Origin: JAWLFI01 sp964627995
Lineage (GTDB): Bacteria; Bacteroidota; Bacteroidia; Chitinophagales; Saprospiraceae
Assembly: GCA_964627995.1 (NCBI GenBank)
Contig: CAZVLN010000002.1
Span: forward strand, 1 to 64,000
DNA length: 64,000 nt
Direction of reading: 5' to 3'
Below, piece by piece: positions 16,063 through 24,501 of this stretch. Numbering within the stretch: the stretch's first letter is position 1; each line of letters opens with the position of its first letter. A model generated the notes under the pieces. It made no database searches and was not told the DNA's origin. It saw nothing but the letters and a program-made list of their open reading frames with translations. The translations under genes were made by a program, and so were the position numbers.

Positions 16063-18246
16063 ATGAAAAAGCCCAGTTCACGCCGTTCTAAATCTTCTGG
16101 TTCTTCTTATTCATTTTGGTCGCATTTGTCCTCCGTGGTATCAAATTCGCCTTCTCAAGAAGTTTGGCGTCGGACTTTTTTTGTTTTAGCTGCTTTATTA
16201 TTTTTTCTTTTCGTCGGGGCCGCATTTCAGACAGGGATCAATGGAGATGAAGATGTTCAAGTTCCATACGGGGTCAAAGCCTTGGATTTTTATACCTCAT
16301 TTGGCGCAGATACAGCTGTTTTAAAAAGTAAAAAGGGCGATGCTATCAGATATTATGGGGGTGGTTTTGAGGTGCCAGTTACGCTGATATCAAAAGCTGT
16401 TGGGTTTGACATTCCCAGCCGAAATTATTTTCACTTAAGACATTTACTGCTGGCTCTACTAGGGTGGTTAGCTATGTTGGCAGCTGGAGGTACGGCCAGA
16501 CAATTGGGGAATTGGCGAATGGCTGTTTTGGCAATAATTCTGGTAGGTTTTGCACCTCGTTTTTTTGGCCATAGCATGATGAACCCCAAAGACATTCCCT
16601 TTGCTGCTGGATATATGTTCAGTATATATTTCATGTTTTGCATTTTTAAGCATTTTCATTTACCCCGGCTCAAAGATTTAATCGGCCTTGCTGTAGCCCT
16701 GGGTTTCAGTTTATCTGTTCGAGTGGGTGCACTTCTTCTATTTATTTATTTTATTGCTTTTCTATTGTCTTATTTATTCATACTAAAACAGGCAAAAAAA
16801 TCCATTCCTTCGGCAAAACAATTATCCATGGTGGCTGGAATTCCCATTTTAGGAGGTTTTGCCTTGGGTGTCCTTTTTTGGCCTTACGGTCTTCTTAGTC
16901 CGATTTCACATACTATTGAAAGTTTGACCACATTTAGCGACTTCCCCGTAAGCATTAATGTTTTGTTTAAAGGTAGTATGGTTTGGTCCAATGATATTCC
17001 ATTTGAATACCTATTTGTTTGGATTGCTTATACGGTCCCGCTTGCTTTTTTAGCAGGTCTGCTTTTTTTAGTTTTTTCATTGTGGAATAGTGTAAAAAGC
17101 GGCCCCCTGTTTTTGCTTTTGAGTTCATTATTCGTAGTCCTTTTTCCTCTTTTTTACGTTGTCTATAAGGATTCGCCTTTATATGACGGATGGCGCCATT
17201 TCAACTTTGTTTATGTCGCGGCAGCTCCATTGGCAGCCTTGGGATGGGACAACCTCATTAAGTTTTTTAAGAATAGAGGTAAATTCGCTCAGTGGATTCC
17301 AATCGGTGCTTTCATTTTGCTTTCTTTAGAGCCAGCCTGGCATATTGTCAAAAATATCGCTACTCCATACGTGTATTTTAATACCATTGCTGGAGACACT
17401 GAAGGTGCATTTGGAGAGTTTGAAATGGATTATTGGGGGATCAGCACGAGGAAAGCAGTTGAAAAGATGGAGGAGGCTGGTATATTTTATCCGGGAATGG
17501 ACGAGGTGACTATAGGTGTGAATTTCAGCTATGGTGTTCGGCATTGGCTACACCCGGATTATGCAGATAAAGTTAAGCTTACATATGTACGATATCGTGA
17601 GCGGTACCAATCTTCAGATTGGGACTACAGTATTTTCGTAGGACGTTTTATGGATGGAGCCCATATGAAGGCCATTGACTGGCCCGGCTCTGTGCGGGTT
17701 ATCGAGACGGTAGAGGTGGATGGTGTGCCGGTTTGTGCTATTTTTGAGAAAGGGGCAAATTATGCTTACCAGGGAATTAATGCAGCACGCAGGAGGAATT
17801 GGGATCAAGCCATCTCATTACTTCAACAAGAACTGGAATACGACCCGGTAAACGAATTGGCGTCATTCCATTTGGCTGAATCTTATGCAGGAAAAGGTCA
17901 GATAGATCGAGCGATTGATCAGTATGAAAAAACACTAGAACTTAATCCGCATAGTCAGCAGGTTATAATGAAGACTGCACTTGCATATATGAATCAAGCA
18001 AAGTGGATAGAGGCGGAGCGCCATCTGGAGAGCCATTCCCAACGAAACCCCAGGGACTATGCAAGTTTATATTATTTGGCGTTAATTCATGCCAGAACTA
18101 GTCGTTTACCATCAGCCGCCGAGTACATTGAACAATCGATCAAAATAAACCCTAATTTCAAAGAGGCGTATCAACTTGGGGCACAAATCTATGAGGCTAT
18201 GGGTAATTCTTCCAAGGCCTCGTACTATAAATCGCTTGCAAACTAA
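16063..18246 (+). CDS. GT-C type membrane glycosyltransferase-like protein fused to TPR repeats
   Basis: A 727-residue integral membrane protein. Seen: first helix at about 37-55 followed by the acidic loop motif GINGDEDVQVPYG (58-70), as in GT-C/PMT-type transferases that use lipid-linked sugar donors; about ten further hydrophobic helices to residue 430; an extracytoplasmic domain; then at least four TPR units from about 575 to the end (ASFHLAESYAGKGQIDRAID, SLYYLALIHARTSRLPSAA). Acceptor and donor are unknown. The TPR tail suggests docking to a protein partner. It ends 5 bases before the carboxylase gene. Confidence 0.75.
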   Translation: MKKPSSRRSKSSGSSYSFWSHLSSVVSNSPSQEVWRRTFFVLAALLFFLFVGAAFQTGINGDEDVQVPYGVKALDFYTSFGADTAVLKSKKGDAIRYYGGGFEVPVTLISKAVGFDIPSRNYFHLRHLLLALLGWLAMLAAGGTARQLGNWRMAVLAIILVGFAPRFFGHSMMNPKDIPFAAGYMFSIYFMFCIFKHFHLPRLKDLIGLAVALGFSLSVRVGALLLFIYFIAFLLSYLFILKQAKKSIPSAKQLSMVAGIPILGGFALGVLFWPYGLLSPISHTIESLTTFSDFPVSINVLFKGSMVWSNDIPFEYLFVWIAYTVPLAFLAGLLFLVFSLWNSVKSGPLFLLLSSLFVVLFPLFYVVYKDSPLYDGWRHFNFVYVAAAPLAALGWDNLIKFFKNRGKFAQWIPIGAFILLSLEPAWHIVKNIATPYVYFNTIAGDTEGAFGEFEMDYWGISTRKAVEKMEEAGIFYPGMDEVTIGVNFSYGVRHWLHPDYADKVKLTYVRYRERYQSSDWDYSIFVGRFMDGAHMKAIDWPGSVRVIETVEVDGVPVCAIFEKGANYAYQGINAARRRNWDQAISLLQQELEYDPVNELASFHLAESYAGKGQIDRAIDQYEKTLELNPHSQQVIMKTALAYMNQAKWIEAERHLESHSQRNPRDYASLYYLALIHARTSRLPSAAEYIEQSIKINPNFKEAYQLGAQIYEAMGNSSKASYYKSLAN

Positions 18247-18251
18247 ATATT

Positions 18252-19796
18252 ATGGATAAAGCATCACAGAACCGACTTCATGAGAAGCGAGAAAAGGCCT
18301 TAAAAGGAGGCGGCCAAAAGCGTATAGATCGACAGCACGAAAAAGGGAAGCTTACGGCTAGAGAGCGCATTGAATTGCTTATGGATCCCGGTTCGTTTGA
18401 GGAAATTGGAATGTTTGTTACCCACCGTTCCACTGACTTTGGAATGGAATCCAAGAAGTTTTTAGGAGACGGTGTTGTAACTGGATATGGCAAGATATCA
18501 GGCCGTTCTATATATGTTTTTGCTCAGGATTTCACCGTCTTTGGAGGGGCCCTAAGTGAAACCCATGCTGAAAAAATATGCAAGGTCATGGATCTCGCTT
18601 TACAAAACCTAGTCCCGATTATAGGTCTAAATGACTCAGGGGGCGCTCGCATTCAGGAGGGCGTTAGTTCTTTAGGAGGGTATGCTGATATTTTCTATCG
18701 TAATACGCTCGTTTCAGGGAAAATCCCACAAATATCTGCGATCATGGGTCCATGTGCTGGTGGGGCTGTGTATTCACCTGCGATTACTGACTTTACGATT
18801 ATGGTAGACCAAACATCTTATATGTTTGTGACAGGTCCGAATGTAGTGAAGACAGTGACCAATGAAGAAGTAAGTGCAGAAGAATTGGGAGGTGCTCAGA
18901 CTCATGCTACGAAAAGTGGAGTCACACATCTTGTAGCCAAAAATGAAATTGATTGCATTGAGCAACTTAAAATCCTGCTTTCCTACCTTCCTCAGCATTG
19001 CGATGCAAAAGCTCCTAGATTACCCTATACAATGGGAGAGGAGATCCGAATTGAGTTGGATGAAATTATTCCTGAAAATCCCAACCAGCCCTACGATATG
19101 AAGGATGTGATTGAAGGAGTGGCTGATGTAGACTCCTTTTTCGAAATCCATAAAGGATTCGCTGAAAACATCGTGGTTGGTTTTGCCCGAATGGCAGGGC
19201 GATCTGTTGGTATCGTAGCTAATCAACCCTACAGTTTGGCAGGTGTACTCGATGTAGATTCCAGCCGCAAGGGTGCTCGCTTTGTTCGCTTTTGCGATGC
19301 TTTTAATATTCCACTACTTGTTTTTGTGGATGTGCCTGGGTTTCTTCCGGGGACAGATCAAGAATGGAATGGAATTATAACCAATGGAGCAAAACTTTTG
19401 TATGCCTTTTCAGAAGCTACAGTTCCCCGATTTACAGTTATCACGCGCAAGGCTTATGGGGGCGCCTACGACGTTATGAACTCAAAGCATATTGGCGCAG
19501 ACATGAATTTTGCGTGGCCTACCGCTGAGATTGCAGTTATGGGAGCTAAGGGTGCTAGTGAAATCATATTCCGAAAGGAAATTAAAGAGTCTGATAATCC
19601 TAAAGAAACGCTCGCAGCGCGCGAGAAAGAGTATGCAGATAAATTTGCTCATCCTTATCGAGCGGCGGAGCGTGGTTTTATCGACGATGTTATTGAGCCT
19701 CGAATGACGCGACGGAAACTAATCATTGCCTTAGATGCCTGTAAACATAAAGAGGGTATTCGTGTTATAAAAAAGCATGGGAACATTCCACTTTAA
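18252..19796 (+). CDS. Acyl-CoA carboxylase, carboxyltransferase (beta) subunit
   Basis: A 514-residue crotonase-fold carboxyltransferase of the PccB/MmdA family. It moves a carboxyl group from biotin to acyl-CoA (propionyl-CoA to methylmalonyl-CoA in the best-known case). Seen: KGKLTARERIELLMDPGSF, GLNDSGGARIQEGVSSLGGYA, the oxyanion glycines PCAGGAVYSPA, and the second half motif DVPGFLPGTDQEWNGII with KAYGGAYDVM. Full length. No biotin carboxylase or biotin carrier subunit is adjacent, so the holoenzyme must be completed by distant genes. The propionyl versus methylmalonyl-decarboxylase role cannot be separated by sequence alone. Confidence 0.93.
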   Translation: MDKASQNRLHEKREKALKGGGQKRIDRQHEKGKLTARERIELLMDPGSFEEIGMFVTHRSTDFGMESKKFLGDGVVTGYGKISGRSIYVFAQDFTVFGGALSETHAEKICKVMDLALQNLVPIIGLNDSGGARIQEGVSSLGGYADIFYRNTLVSGKIPQISAIMGPCAGGAVYSPAITDFTIMVDQTSYMFVTGPNVVKTVTNEEVSAEELGGAQTHATKSGVTHLVAKNEIDCIEQLKILLSYLPQHCDAKAPRLPYTMGEEIRIELDEIIPENPNQPYDMKDVIEGVADVDSFFEIHKGFAENIVVGFARMAGRSVGIVANQPYSLAGVLDVDSSRKGARFVRFCDAFNIPLLVFVDVPGFLPGTDQEWNGIITNGAKLLYAFSEATVPRFTVITRKAYGGAYDVMNSKHIGADMNFAWPTAEIAVMGAKGASEIIFRKEIKESDNPKETLAAREKEYADKFAHPYRAAERGFIDDVIEPRMTRRKLIIALDACKHKEGIRVIKKHGNIPL

Positions 19797-19806
19797 ACAA
19801 ACTAAT

Positions 19807-20526
19807 ATGAACAAAATTCTATATACTATTTCTTTCTCGGTTTTATTTTATTGCATGACTTTTGCCCAAAGTGAGGTTCTTGTGCAAAAGCGCCTTTTTA
19901 AAATTGAGCCGCAACATGCATTTACCTTTTCAGTTGAGCGCTCTGATGTGAAGGATAAAGAAATCGTAAAAATGTGGAATAGCTATTTAAAAAACTTTAA
20001 TTCAAAGCCCGACTTTGATAAAGACTTGCAAATGGAAGTAGCTGAGGAGGTGCAGATTGAAAAGATATCAAGCGATCCCTTGCGCATATATATGAGAAAG
20101 AGTAATATTTCAGACGCTCAAACAGAATTTGTCGTTTGGCTGCAAAACTCTAAAGGTAATTTTATAGGCAATGAATCTACTGATGGTGATATTCGTATGG
20201 CTAAGCAGTGGGTGCTGGAATATGGAATTTGTATCAAGAGACATCAAATCACAGAACGACTAGAAGAAAATCAAGATGATCTAGAATCTCTTGTAAAGGA
20301 TAAGGAAAAACTAACAGAGAAATTGGAAGATAGTCAAGAAGAGATTGAGGATCTAAAGAAGGAGATTGAAAAATTAAAGAAGGACATTGAAAAGGAAAAA
20401 GAAAATATTGATGAAGTGAACGAAGAGCTTCCTGAAGTTGAGGCTGAGTTAAAAAAGAAGCAGACTGAAGTAGATAAATTCAATAGGCAATTGCAAGAAT
20501 TGAAGGCCTTAAAAGAAAGAGCCTAA
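19807..20526 (+). CDS. Secreted protein of unknown function with C-terminal coiled coil
   Basis: A 239-residue protein I cannot assign to a family. Seen: signal peptide MNKILYTISFSVLFYCMTFAQ, a globular region of about 130 residues (VQKRLFKIEPQHAFTFSVE, WVLEYGICIKRHQI), then a strongly charged heptad region of about 100 residues rich in Glu and Lys, almost certainly a long coiled coil. It should be periplasmic or outer-membrane associated. The ATG at 19807 was preferred to one inside the preceding gene because it gives the signal peptide. It follows the carboxylase gene by 10 bases. Confidence 0.7.
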   Translation: MNKILYTISFSVLFYCMTFAQSEVLVQKRLFKIEPQHAFTFSVERSDVKDKEIVKMWNSYLKNFNSKPDFDKDLQMEVAEEVQIEKISSDPLRIYMRKSNISDAQTEFVVWLQNSKGNFIGNESTDGDIRMAKQWVLEYGICIKRHQITERLEENQDDLESLVKDKEKLTEKLEDSQEEIEDLKKEIEKLKKDIEKEKENIDEVNEELPEVEAELKKKQTEVDKFNRQLQELKALKERA

Positions 20527-20618
20527 TATTTTTCAAATTCTTCTGAAAGTTAGAAGAGTTCAGATATTTTTCTTAATTTGATTAGCTAATTATATGGTCA
20601 AACCAAGAATATAAATCT

Positions 20619-21233
20619 ATGATTTTTAAGATCCATCCCGCAGATCCCCAGAAGAGAAAAATTCAGGCTCTAACCAAAATTTTACAAGACGGTGGAGTAG
20701 TAATATATCCCACTGACTCTGTTTACGGTTTGGGATGTGATTTTGCAAATTCGGAAGCGGTGGATAAAATCTGTAAACTCAGAGGCCTAGATCCGGTTAA
20801 AGCTAATCTTACTTTTATTTGTAAAGATATTTCTCAAGTGTCTGAGTACACCGCTCAAATGAACAATGATACTTTTCGGCTCATGAAGCGAAATCTTCCA
20901 GGACCTTTTACCTTTATATTGAGGTCAAATAATGCTGTTCCTAAGATGTTCAAAAACAAAAAACGCACAGTTGGAGTTCGTATTCCATCCAACAACATTG
21001 CTATAGATTTAGTAGAGGAACTTGGACGTCCCATTTTAAGTACTTCATTAAAAGCAGATGAGGATATCGTAGAATACTTTACTGACCCTCGGTTGATTGA
21101 AGAAAAATTTGGTAATCGAGTTGATGCTGTAATTGATGGTGGAATAGGTAATTTAGAGCCTTCTGCTGTTGTTGACTGTACTGGAGATGAGCCGCTTTTG
21201 GTCCGACCTGGAGTGCAAGACCTTCGGCTATAA
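20619..21233 (+). CDS. Sua5/YciO/YrdC family L-threonylcarbamoyladenylate synthase
   Basis: A 204-residue single-domain protein of the YrdC fold. The family makes threonylcarbamoyl-AMP for tRNA t6A37 modification. Seen: GGVVIYPTDSVYGLGCD (about 27-43), KICKLRGLDPVKANLTFIC, the PGPFTFIL motif and RTVGVRIPSNNIAIDL. Sequence features such as the RGLDP segment lean to the YciO branch, whose activity in t6A synthesis is weaker or uncertain in some species. ATG at 20619. It stands alone on the plus strand. Confidence 0.88.
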   Translation: MIFKIHPADPQKRKIQALTKILQDGGVVIYPTDSVYGLGCDFANSEAVDKICKLRGLDPVKANLTFICKDISQVSEYTAQMNNDTFRLMKRNLPGPFTFILRSNNAVPKMFKNKKRTVGVRIPSNNIAIDLVEELGRPILSTSLKADEDIVEYFTDPRLIEEKFGNRVDAVIDGGIGNLEPSAVVDCTGDEPLLVRPGVQDLRL

Positions 21234-21534
21234 TATATCCACTAAAGTATCTTTACGCCTTAGCGTTTCACCTGCATGTTATAGCTACTCTAGCGTAAGC
21301 GTATATCAGACAATATGTGTTTATCTTTCTTGACACACACGATTCGGTAGTTTTAGGATTTAATAAAAAAAGCTCGGAGTGGTTGGGTCTCCGAGCTGCT
21401 TAAAATCTGTAACAGGTTGGTTTTAACGGTTACAGTATATATGCAGTTTAAGTGCAACAATTATGCCAATAATTTTTAGAATTTTCTGGCTTTGTTAAAC
21501 TATACATTATAAACGTCGTTTTAACTAAAAATTT
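21234..21534. other. Intergenic region with a minus-strand terminator and no other gene
   Basis: About 300 bases without an open frame that looks real. The only clear structure is the hairpin at 21371-21397, best read as a terminator for the minus strand. AT-rich sequence upstream of the Lacal_2735 gene presumably holds its promoter, but I find no clean TAnnTTTG match. Confidence 0.5.
21365..21397 (-). terminator. Intrinsic terminator reading on the minus strand
   Basis: AGCTCGGAG (21371-21379), 9-base loop, CTCCGAGCT (21389-21397). On the minus strand the stem is followed by TTTTTTATT; on the plus strand it is followed by GCTTAAAA, so it fits minus-strand termination. The nearest minus-strand gene ends at 21714, so its transcript would run antisense across the Lacal_2735 gene before stopping here. 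Confidence 0.65.
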
Positions 21535-21708
21535 ATGTTTGGATTATTTAAGAAAAAGTCAGAAGTTGAGAAACTTCAAGAGGAATATCAAAAGTTGAAA
21601 AAAAAGGCTTTTGCCCTAAGTAAAACAGATCGTTCTGCTAGTGATAAGATAACCGCAGAAGCGGAGAAGATTTTAGATAAGATTGATGAGCTGAAGAAAA
21701 AGTCCTAA
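21535..21708 (+). CDS. Lacal_2735 family small protein
   Basis: A 57-residue protein beginning MFGLFKKKSEVEKLQEEYQK and ending DKIDELKKKS. The MFGLFKKKSE opening, charged helical body and length are those of the Lacal_2735 family found across Bacteroidota. Function is unknown. It has no membrane segment and is probably a helical hairpin. ATG at 21535, TAA at 21706-21708, convergent with the HTH gene, whose stop is only 5 bases further. Confidence 0.82.
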   Translation: MFGLFKKKSEVEKLQEEYQKLKKKAFALSKTDRSASDKITAEAEKILDKIDELKKKS

Positions 21709-21713
21709 TATTT

Positions 21714-22709
21714 TTAGTCAGCTAAGACTTCAATTTTTTTCCTAGTTCTATCTACTGTTTTGTGTAGTGTTGCGAAGAATTTGCTTCTACGTTTCTCTTC
21801 TGGTCCAGAAAGTTTTGTACTCTTCGAAATTAGCTTCTTAAACCAAGTTTCTTTGTAATCACATAGCTTTTTGTTCATGGTTACAATAAAGTTTGGGTTA
21901 GCAAGGGTAGTATATAAGCTTCTAATGCTAGGTGATTTGAAGTAGATGGTGTTATTTGTATAGATCATCTCGTTGTGGAGAACCTTCATTTTTCCCTGTC
22001 CAATGGTTGATTCGGGAACTCTTTTTTTCTCTTCTATACATAGGTTTTCTAAATGATCTAGCAGTCTGTCCATGTCGTCACAAAGAGCTAACGCATCTTC
22101 TATATTTTCAAAGGAATTGATATCTGCGTGATAAAAAATCTGATTCAGAGTGTTATCTGCAATATTAAGTGACCACAACTCTGTTGTTTCCATTTGGCAA
22201 TACCCATTGATGAGTTCGTCAGCATCTTTTTTTATTCCATATGGAATAAGATCAAAACTAAATTTGAGTTCCTGAAAGGCCGAGATGTCCCAAATAGTTT
22301 TGCCCCATACATACAGTTTAAATAAAAATAGACGCGGGAAAAAAGCATAATAGAATACAGGTATTTCACTTGTTGCATAAAAAATGTGGCCATCGGGTAT
22401 CGCCCGTACTTTTTTAAAGTTTGCATCTAATTTCTGCACGTACTGCTCGACAGACTTTATGGGTGTTTTAAAGGCAGAGAATTCAAAAAACATGCGACTT
22501 GGTGCATCCTGAATTATAGCGTCTAGCGAAATCGCATAGCGTTGACATATAATACCCAATTCGTCGGCAGTCAAAACCGTATCTCCTCTTAGTCTTCTGT
22601 AAATAGCATCTTTTCGCAAGTGCAGGAGTTCGCAGAGGTCTTGAATAAGTTCGGTACGGTTATCAAATATTTCCTCAAGACGAATAAATAGCTGTTCTTG
22701 TATCTTCAT
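21714..22709 (-). CDS. HTH-domain protein, probable transcriptional regulator
   Basis: A 331-residue protein with an N-terminal Cro/C1-like helix-turn-helix (about 15-62: IQDLCELLHLRKDAIYRRLR then LTADELGIICQRYAISLDAI) and a large C-terminal region with no family I recognise (FYYAFFPRLFLFKLYVWGKT, TLANPNFIVTMNKKLCDY). Open frame extends 29 codons upstream but the ATG at 22709 starts the HTH properly and leaves a palindromic operator candidate 20 bases upstream. Divergent from the FkbM methyltransferase gene. Likely autoregulated; targets unknown. Confidence 0.7.
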   Translation of the reverse strand: MKIQEQLFIRLEEIFDNRTELIQDLCELLHLRKDAIYRRLRGDTVLTADELGIICQRYAISLDAIIQDAPSRMFFEFSAFKTPIKSVEQYVQKLDANFKKVRAIPDGHIFYATSEIPVFYYAFFPRLFLFKLYVWGKTIWDISAFQELKFSFDLIPYGIKKDADELINGYCQMETTELWSLNIADNTLNQIFYHADINSFENIEDALALCDDMDRLLDHLENLCIEEKKRVPESTIGQGKMKVLHNEMIYTNNTIYFKSPSIRSLYTTLANPNFIVTMNKKLCDYKETWFKKLISKSTKLSGPEEKRRSKFFATLHKTVDRTRKKIEVLAD

Positions 22710-22728
22710 ATTAGATTTGAATCCCTTA

Positions 22729-22747
22729 TTTATGTAAATTACATAAA
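22729..22747. promoter_or_regulatory. Candidate operator palindrome upstream of the HTH gene
   Basis: Perfect 19-base palindrome TTTATGTAA-A-TTACATAAA, centred 29 bases upstream of the HTH gene start. Related half-sites occur close by (TATTACATT at 22749-22757 and TTTACATA near 22805). Position and symmetry suit a dimeric HTH repressor acting on its own promoter and perhaps on the divergent FkbM gene. Confidence 0.5.
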
Positions 22748-22853
22748 ATATTACATTGATACTTACTCCTTTTGAAGCTTTCTTTACTCGTCTCAAATTG
22801 CTTACTTTACATAGTCGTAAAAATTGGGATAAAATGATATAAAATAAACGCCA

Positions 22854-23609
22854 ATGATTAGTGTGACGAAAATAAAGAACTGGATTAAAGGTGTAGCTAA
22901 TTTTTTACATATATACATTACTAAAAATCAGCTGTATGATCGCCAAACCCAGTTGATTCTTAAGCAAATTATTAAGCCTGATAGTAACTGTATTGATGTA
23001 GGATGTCACAAGGGTGAGGTGCTCGATCTAATTTTACAGTCTGCACCTAATGGACAACATTTTGCTTTCGAGCCTATTCCAAATTTATTTGAGAATCTTT
23101 CTTTGCGATATAAAAGTGATTCGCGTATCCAATTGTATGATATAGCATTAAGTAATAAACAAGGTCAAGTTTCTTTCAATTATGTGGTTAGTAATCCGGC
23201 CTACAGTGGATTGCGTAAGCGTGCGTATGATAGAGAGGGCGAAATCGATAAAAAGATAGAAGTTCAGACTAATCTCATGGATCAAATATTACCCAATGAT
23301 TTTCAAGTGGACTTTATGAAAATAGATGTAGAAGGAGCGGAGTTTTTAGTTCTTCAGGGGGCTGAGGAAACTGTATCTACCTATAAGCCCTATATTATTT
23401 TTGAATTTGGTATGGGAGCAGCAAACCATTACAATGTTAGCCCTCAGGATATCTATCATTATTTTAATAATAAAAAAATGTCTTTAAATACTTTAGGTGG
23501 TTTTTTAGAATCTGAATCTCCATTTTCTGTGGAGGACTTTAGCCGACAATATACCGAAGAGAAAAACTACTACTTTATTGCCTATCCAGATACAAGCACT
23601 CTTAACTAA
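22854..23609 (+). CDS. FkbM family methyltransferase
   Basis: A 251-residue SAM-dependent methyltransferase. Seen: motif I CIDVGCHKGEVLDL (about 46-59), FAFEPIPNLFENL after it, and MKIDVEGAEFLVLQGAEET (about 155-173), the FkbM signature. Family members methylate sugar hydroxyls in polysaccharides and natural products. Placed opposite a GT2 glycosyltransferase across repeat copy D, so a polysaccharide or glycolipid role is plausible but unproven. ATG at 22854, divergent from the HTH gene. Confidence 0.85.
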   Translation: MISVTKIKNWIKGVANFLHIYITKNQLYDRQTQLILKQIIKPDSNCIDVGCHKGEVLDLILQSAPNGQHFAFEPIPNLFENLSLRYKSDSRIQLYDIALSNKQGQVSFNYVVSNPAYSGLRKRAYDREGEIDKKIEVQTNLMDQILPNDFQVDFMKIDVEGAEFLVLQGAEETVSTYKPYIIFEFGMGAANHYNVSPQDIYHYFNNKKMSLNTLGGFLESESPFSVEDFSRQYTEEKNYYFIAYPDTSTLN

Positions 23610-23625
23610 TGAACATAAGCTATAT

Positions 23626-23753
23626 GCGGGTAAGCGCTGTGGAGGGGCCGCGAGGCATTTGCCGATGCGGGTCTCGCTTACGCGAGACCGAGTGAATAAC
23701 GAGTCCCGTAACATAGCGGCGCGGCGACAAAGATTTGGTGCCGCGCTACCCCC
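23626..23753 (-). repeat. GC-rich hairpin intergenic element, copy D
   Basis: On the minus strand it begins GGGGGTAGCGCGGC; first hairpin arms are GCGCGGC (23719-23725) and GCCGCGC (23740-23746), followed by CGCTATGTTACGG. A second perfect hairpin is GGTCTCGC-TTAC-GCGAGACC (23670-23689). It begins 33 bases after the GT2 stop, in GT2 orientation, and fills the gap between two convergent genes. Ends are approximate. Confidence 0.65.
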
Positions 23754-23786
23754 GTGAAAAACATAGTCTGAGATTGAATAAGGATT

Positions 23787-24500
23787 TTAGCGCGACCAGG
23801 TGTTATATTTGAAAATGCAATACATGGCTCTAAAGCCGTCCTTCCAATTGATTTTTTTGCCCTCTGCGTAGGTTCTACCGTAATAAGAGATGCCGACTTC
23901 ATAGATGCGAATCCCAGGTATGCGGCTTATTTTGGCTGTTACCTCGGGTTCAAAACCAAAACGCTTTTCCCTCAGGCTTAGGGATTTAAGTTTATCCGCA
24001 TCGAAAATTTTATAACATGTTTCCATGTCACTCAAATTGAGGTTTGTAAAAATATTGGACAAAAATGTTAAAAATTTATTTCCAATAGTATGCCAAAAGA
24101 ATAGTATACGGTGGGGGTGATGGCCCTTGAACCTCGACCCATAAACCACATCTGCAACTCCTTTTACTATAGGGCTTAAAAGAATATTGTATTCATCGGG
24201 ATCATACTCGAGGTCCGCATCCTGAATTAGAATGTAGTCTCCTTGAGCGCGCTCTATACCGGTATGTATTGCGGCACCTTTTCCACGATTCACTTTATGT
24301 CTGAAGAGTTCAATATGTCCTGTTTTTTTTTCGGCAATATACTCCTCAATAATGCGAACTGATTGATCGGTGGAACAGTCATCTACGATAATAATATCTT
24401 TTTCTATATCATATATCAAGTTGACACGCTGAACTGCATCAAGGATTTCTAAGATGGTATTTTCTTCATTGAATACCGGTATAATCAGGGATAGTTTCAT
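23787..24500 (-). CDS. Family 2 glycosyltransferase (dolichyl-phosphate mannosyltransferase-like)
   Basis: A 237-residue GT-A fold transferase. Seen: LSLIIPVFNEENTILEIL at the N-terminus, IIVDDCSTDQSV (about 38-49), GKGAAIHTGIERAQGDY and the metal-binding QDADLEYDPDEY (DxD-like), then FGFEPEVTAKISR. Such enzymes transfer a sugar from a nucleotide donor to polyprenyl phosphate on the cytoplasmic face; there is no C-terminal membrane domain. One base separates it from purB upstream, so it is cotranscribed with it. Confidence 0.88.
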   Translation of the reverse strand: MKLSLIIPVFNEENTILEILDAVQRVNLIYDIEKDIIIVDDCSTDQSVRIIEEYIAEKKTGHIELFRHKVNRGKGAAIHTGIERAQGDYILIQDADLEYDPDEYNILLSPIVKGVADVVYGSRFKGHHPHRILFFWHTIGNKFLTFLSNIFTNLNLSDMETCYKIFDADKLKSLSLREKRFGFEPEVTAKISRIPGIRIYEVGISYYGRTYAEGKKINWKDGFRAMYCIFKYNTWSR

Positions 24501-24501
24501 T

